Positions 59,445 to 64,000 of a stretch of DNA of 64,000 nt are shown piece after piece. Below the pieces are notes generated by a model. It saw nothing but the letters and a program-made list of their open reading frames with translations, was not told the origin of the DNA and did not search any database. The number at the start of each line of letters is the position of its first letter. Within the stretch, counting starts at the first letter, position 1. This DNA is from Lingula anatina. Taxonomy: Eukaryota > Brachiopoda > Lingulata > Lingulida > Lingulidae. The stretch is taken from NCBI RefSeq assembly GCF_001039355.2, contig NW_019775818.1, forward strand, positions 1 through 64,000. Reading direction: 5' to 3'. A program made the translations under genes and the position numbers.

Positions 59445-60880
59445 GTAAATAGCTGGCGTAGGAATTGTAATTTTGATGTATGTATTATTATTTTTTTATT
59501 TTTTTATTATTATATTTTCATAACATTTCGATAAATTTATACAAGTTTGTATAATTTAACCCAGATCCACTAAAATCAGGCGTTGTTTGAAACACCAGTT
59601 ATTATCAAAGTTTAACCTAACTTCAGCATTGTACAATCCAAACGGTATATATATCCACCTATATTATCATTATTATTAAAATGTTAAAAATGCAAACATC
59701 ACTGAAGAGCAGTTGTGGATTTAGGGGGTATCAGGGGGTCCTGAACCCCCGTATGGTTTCTGAAAAAAATCATAGAAATGGCCCCCTCTTGAAATTAGAA
59801 TTTTGACCAGCTGAATCATATTTCTAAACCGTACCATCGTGTTTGAACTAGTGCCCCTTGATCAGCTGCAGCCTCATACATGTATTTATACTTTTCACCT
59901 GATGCTTTCATTTTGGCTGTTACAAAACTGTAGTTTAACCTTCAAGCGAACTCCGAAACTCAAAGCCAGACTAACTATCTAACCCTTAAAACAGAACCTC
60001 CCGACAGCTTAAAGCTCGCGGCAGTCGGCAAAGTGAATGTGGTTTGAGCCACACATCCTGATGTGGGCTTCTGCTGAACAAAACAAGTTTTGAAAACAGT
60101 ATGACTATCCCACCTACTTTAAGCCCGCAGACATGAATGTTCTAAAAGAGGGATGGTCTCTCGCCTGTTCATTAGGATACAGGCATGTTTTATTTGATGT
60201 TTATAATGTGTGTTCAAGAGATATCGCACAGGGTTTTCTGGAGTAAGAGCGACTAAGCTCCAGCGTGCTAATATGCCCAATATGGGATTAAGGAGGGAAT
60301 GTAGGTTTGAGATTTTTCTCTTAAAATAAAGGTCTTGGCTTTTTTATTCCTGTCACATTCATTTAACGTATCTTCAAAATATGTAATTTTGCTTGGAACA
60401 CAGCTTTAACTTCATCGTGTGACGTAATATTGGGATTTTGGGGACAAAAACACCATTTTTATACACCTGATTTTCTCAGGCACCTGGACAGCTATAAACT
60501 TGCTTTTGNTGCATATGGGGGAAATTGATTCTTTGTGTTACCTGGAACCCACATTTGTTGTGTAATTGCACTGTTCCATATAACTGGCTCCACAGGATCT
60601 GCCGTGTTTAGAAGTCTTGTTCTGGGTGGTTCTGGCAGAATTCTCTCTCACTCAGTATAAAATTGACCTCTTGGTCCACCAGCAGCTCTTTATAGAATTC
60701 CAGAAGTGTACTTGCTAAAAATATAGATGAAATTAGTGTAACTGTTTGCAATGCAACTGGATCATCTGTGTAATATAGTGCAAACTATTATTAGGAACCA
60801 TCTACTGATACATTAGTCATATATAGGATGCTTTTGTAAGATGCTCAATATCATTTTTGTATCACCATACTTGATATTTA
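59445..60880. other. Sequence downstream of the last peptide exon found
   Basis: No coding exon is recognised. Position 60509 is a single N and may be another contig join; I see no repeated flank around it. Confidence 0.4.
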
Positions 60881-60889
60881 TATCTAGAT

Positions 60890-63620
60890 AATGCTCACAT
60901 GTAATGATGATCAAATTAAAATATAAGTATTCATTTTATGTTTTTTGCACTTAATGATAATAAAACTTAAATTCACATTACAATTAAAGCAGTGATATAT
61001 TAATTTTATTCATAATAATCCATGCTTTCTATATTGAAATAATCATTGGTGTTTGTGTCTCTACACAAAGGAAAGAGGAGAAACAAATTACCTATCCTTA
61101 TTTGCACAAAAAACCAACCACAAATGTTTGTCTGTTATCTGCAAGAGGTCCAGTCACCTGTTTACAATGGCTGTTCTGCCTCTGGCTGTTCATTCCTCCT
61201 AAAACTTGCCACATCCCATGTCTTGCACAACTGGGTGAGATGAAGATGTTTCTGTTGCTGCTTTTTTATGTCTGCTTCTTATAAAATACATGTCCCCCAT
61301 GTTCAGCCAGGTAAAGTCAGTTCACCTAGAAGACACCATGTTGTATGGAGACTGGAGCTGGAAAAAGAGACATGACAATGTATAAGTGAAGGAACACTAA
61401 TTATCTTAATACAAAGAAAAGACAAAAAAGCTGACAGTCCACCAGAGCCAGTTGGGAAAAATATTACAACTATGGTACACTGCCAAGTGCCCACCTTATA
61501 TGGTAGACATCAGTGTTGTGGTGATTGAACTGTGATAAGTTAAAGTGACCTTGTCTTTTCCTTTGGCCACTACATATGAAGAGTAAAATCCTTTTGGAGG
61601 CTGCTGGGCACAATTGTGACTGCCGGGACCAGCACATTCTCAGATTGAACACAGTTAAATAAACAGAACTCTGCCATATGATATCTGCTGGAATTTTTGT
61701 GAAATTTGCACACAAAATGCCTAACAATTGCAAAAATCTGGGATAATTATATAAATTGCCTGTGACTAATTGAAAGGCATTTTCTGAGGAGTAATTTGAG
61801 AGAAGTCACTAAGGAAATTACTAATATAAATTTTAAATCATGACAAAATTACTCAAACTTTAAGGGAACAAAAATGATTGTTGCTTTTTTTTTCTCAAAG
61901 GAGGAAGATTAAGAGACCAATTATATACTGTCACGTGACTTGTTAAACAATATCAATCATTAGTTTAGTGTAGCACCTGCAAGCAGTCATGACAATGGGT
62001 CATCCCAGGGAAGTAATGACCACTGCTCCACATTGGGTCCAATAAATTTCGTCCCAAACTGACCACATCAAGCAGGCCACTACGGAGATGCTTCACAACA
62101 ACATGTACAACAACTGTCAAACCATGTGTGTGAACTAGAAAAAAGATAACATTCATTAAACAAGTTAATCGACCACTTGACCACTGATGAATCCAGTAAT
62201 AAATATCCAGTACTTCAGCCAACAAAGGAACATGTCCTTTAGCCACTATATATAAAGAGTAAAATGCACATGTACAATATTTATTAATAAGTTGAAGTAT
62301 TCATTTTTTAGATGCTTTGTGCATAAATAATTGATGGATCAAATTAAACAAATGGACTGGTAACAAATGAGAGATGTGGATAAAAAAATGCCCTTAGCAA
62401 CTATAAAGCTTCAATGCACATGACAATTTAAAGTTTTTAAAATATAGAACCGTGGTAATTATAAAACCCATGCTTTTCAAGTCAAGTTGAAAATCATTCA
62501 AATCCAAAACTTGTAAAAACTGGCCTTGTGTCTCTACAGAGGTAAGAAAGAGGACCAATTATACCCACTGTTACTTGAAAAACAAAACCTAGCTACTGTT
62601 CATTTTGTGTACTACTTACATGAAGTCCCTGCAGTTCCCTGTTTACCATGGCTGTCCTGTCTCTGGCTCTTCACAACCCATTCATCCTAAAACTTACTGT
62701 GTCTTGCACAACTATGTGAAATGAAGGGATATTCCTGCAGCTGCTATTTCCTGTCTATTTCATATTAACAACACATGTCCCCCCATGTTCAGCCAGGTAA
62801 AGTCAGTTCACCTAGAAGACACCATGCTGTATGGAGACTGGAGCTGGAAAAAGAGACAAACGATTATATGAATGAAGTGACATAAATTATCTTAATAAAA
62901 AGAAAGAACCCTGACAGTCCACAAGAGTCAGCAGAATATTTAACCTACAATATACTGCCTAATATCCACCAAATATGACAGACATCACAGTTATGGCAGG
63001 GTGAGTTATGGTGACTGAACAGAGACAAGTTTAAAATGTTTTTTGGAGGCTGCTGGGCACAATTGTGACTGGAACAACTGTCACAATCTTAAATGGATCA
63101 AAGTTGAATAAATAGAATTCTGCCAAATCTTCTGGGACTTTTCAGAACTTTGCACACAAATTGCCTATAAACAATGGCTGTAATAATCTAGGATAAGTAT
63201 ATCAGTTGAATGTGCCTTGTAGAAGTACATTTTGTGAGGAGTAACATGAGAGAAGTGAAAAATTTATTTAAATTTAAAGGAAACAAAATATGATAACTGG
63301 TTTGTTGATCTACATGGGAAGGATAGAAGACAAATTATCTATTGTAACAGGACTTGTAAAACAAAACCAAGCAATAATTTTGTGCACTACCTCCAAGGAG
63401 GTGTTTTTGGCATGGTGATGGGTGATGGTGGGTAATGACCACTGCTCCACCTTGGGTCAAATACATATCATCCCAAACTGACCACATCAAGCAGGCCACT
63501 ACAGAGAAACATGACACTGTACAACAGCTGTCAAACTGTGTGTGAACTAGAAAAAAAGAAAAACATTCATTTTAAACATTCAACCACTAATGATCAGAAG
63601 CTAAAAAATATCAGAATACA
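60890..63620. repeat. Tandem repeat, unit about 1.45 kb, two copies
   Basis: Matching blocks recur at a spacing of about 1.4-1.5 kb: CAGCCAGGTAAAGTCAGTTC at about 61306 and 62793, GGAGGCTGCTGGGCACAATT at about 61595 and 63046, and CTGACCACATCAAGCAGGCC at about 62059 and 63478. The copies differ by many small indels. No gene is recognised within. Confidence 0.75.
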
Positions 63621-63634
63621 CAGATGGGGAAAGG

Positions 63635-64000
63635 TAGCAGACTTTCACTTTACTGTATCTGCCAGAAGATACTCTGTTATCAGACAAGGCCTTCCCAGGC
63701 CACGACCTAATCACCCAGTTTAATGCGAGCGTGCATTGCAATTTGGGTTATATTCAAATAGAAGGGCGCGACATACCAATGCAACAAATCGAGTCGCGTG
63801 CACAAGACATAAAGATAGCTCAGGTTAGTGTGTCAAGAAATGTGGTAGTACCCCTAAATTCAGCACTTTGGATAACGAGCGAGATCGACGAAAAGTTTGA
63901 AAAATACGTCGCTGAAGGTAAAGAAGAGGGACTACTAATACCGAGAACTGTCTTGTCTGAAAATTCAAAACCAGTCGTGTGCCTCGTAAACCCATCTGAT
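63635..64000 (+). mobile_element. Ty3/Gypsy-type LTR retrotransposon pol fragment, partial
   Basis: An open frame runs to the right edge: AFPGHDLITQFNASVHC, NLGYIQIEGRD, VVVPLNSALWITSEI, KFEKYVAEGKEEGLLIPRTV, KPVVCLVNPSD. This is the stretch between protease and reverse transcriptase of Ty3/Gypsy-type pol, with the LIPRT and VNPSD motifs. It appears intact as far as visible; a stop lies just before 63638, so any upstream part is in another frame or lost. Confidence 0.75.

Noticed and set aside
1-64000. CRISPR arrays, operons, bacterial promoters or ribosome binding sites
   Set aside because: The window is eukaryotic; the regular repeats seen are microsatellites, a minisatellite and transposons, with no repeat-spacer structure.

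Overview
The window is animal nuclear DNA. It is AT-rich, its genes are split by GT-AG introns, it encodes extracellular mosaic proteins, and it is dense with DNA transposons, LINE remnants, MITEs and microsatellites. Secreted lectin-type mosaics with thrombospondin-1, sushi and EGF modules, plus a secreted DNase I, suggest a marine invertebrate, most likely a lophotrochozoan such as a mollusc. I cannot name the species. Two single N positions (37847 and 60509) mark probable contig joins.

Left region (1-20 kb): two paralogous mosaic lectin genes converge tail to tail. The plus-strand gene (592-6173) enters from beyond the left edge. The minus-strand gene (18417-11227) appears complete, with a TATA box, a signal peptide and 15 coding exons. 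Both share TSP1, sushi, an unnamed three-exon cysteine module, a GCC2/GCC3-type cysteine module, three EGFs and a C-terminal C-type lectin domain, with nearly identical exon lengths and phases. The minus-strand copy has a 4-bp insertion that breaks its first sushi exon. The plus-strand copy has a GC-AG intron where the paralog has GT-AG. Direct repeats of about 1 kb flank the minus-strand gene, and one of them carries a Harbinger-like MITE whose empty site is preserved in the other.

Middle left (20-32 kb): the 5' half of a secreted DNase I gene (five exons, 23773-26281) sits among Tc1/mariner copies and MITEs. The codon aligned to catalytic Glu39 reads Gly, and no 3' half was found.

Middle right (32.6-56.2 kb): a tandem segmental duplication (about 32.6-44.1 and 44.4-56.2 kb). 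Each unit holds a minus-strand gene for a small secreted peptide precursor and, head to head, a plus-strand relative. The precursors are 85-91 residues, with a near-identical signal peptide, a conserved propeptide with a Lys-Arg site, a second Lys-Arg site and a divergent two-cysteine C-terminal peptide. I do not recognise this family; it is the best candidate for something undescribed. Of the plus-strand relatives, one is a clear pseudogene (43798-44044). The other (55799-59444) has intact exons 1-3, but its last exon was not found. An exact 1,699-bp duplication either side of the N at 37847 looks like an unmerged contig overlap rather than biology.

Right region (56-64 kb): a 2.8-kb fold-back element sits in an intron of the last peptide gene, followed by a tandem repeat of about 1.45 kb and the start of a Ty3/Gypsy-type pol fragment that runs off the right edge.
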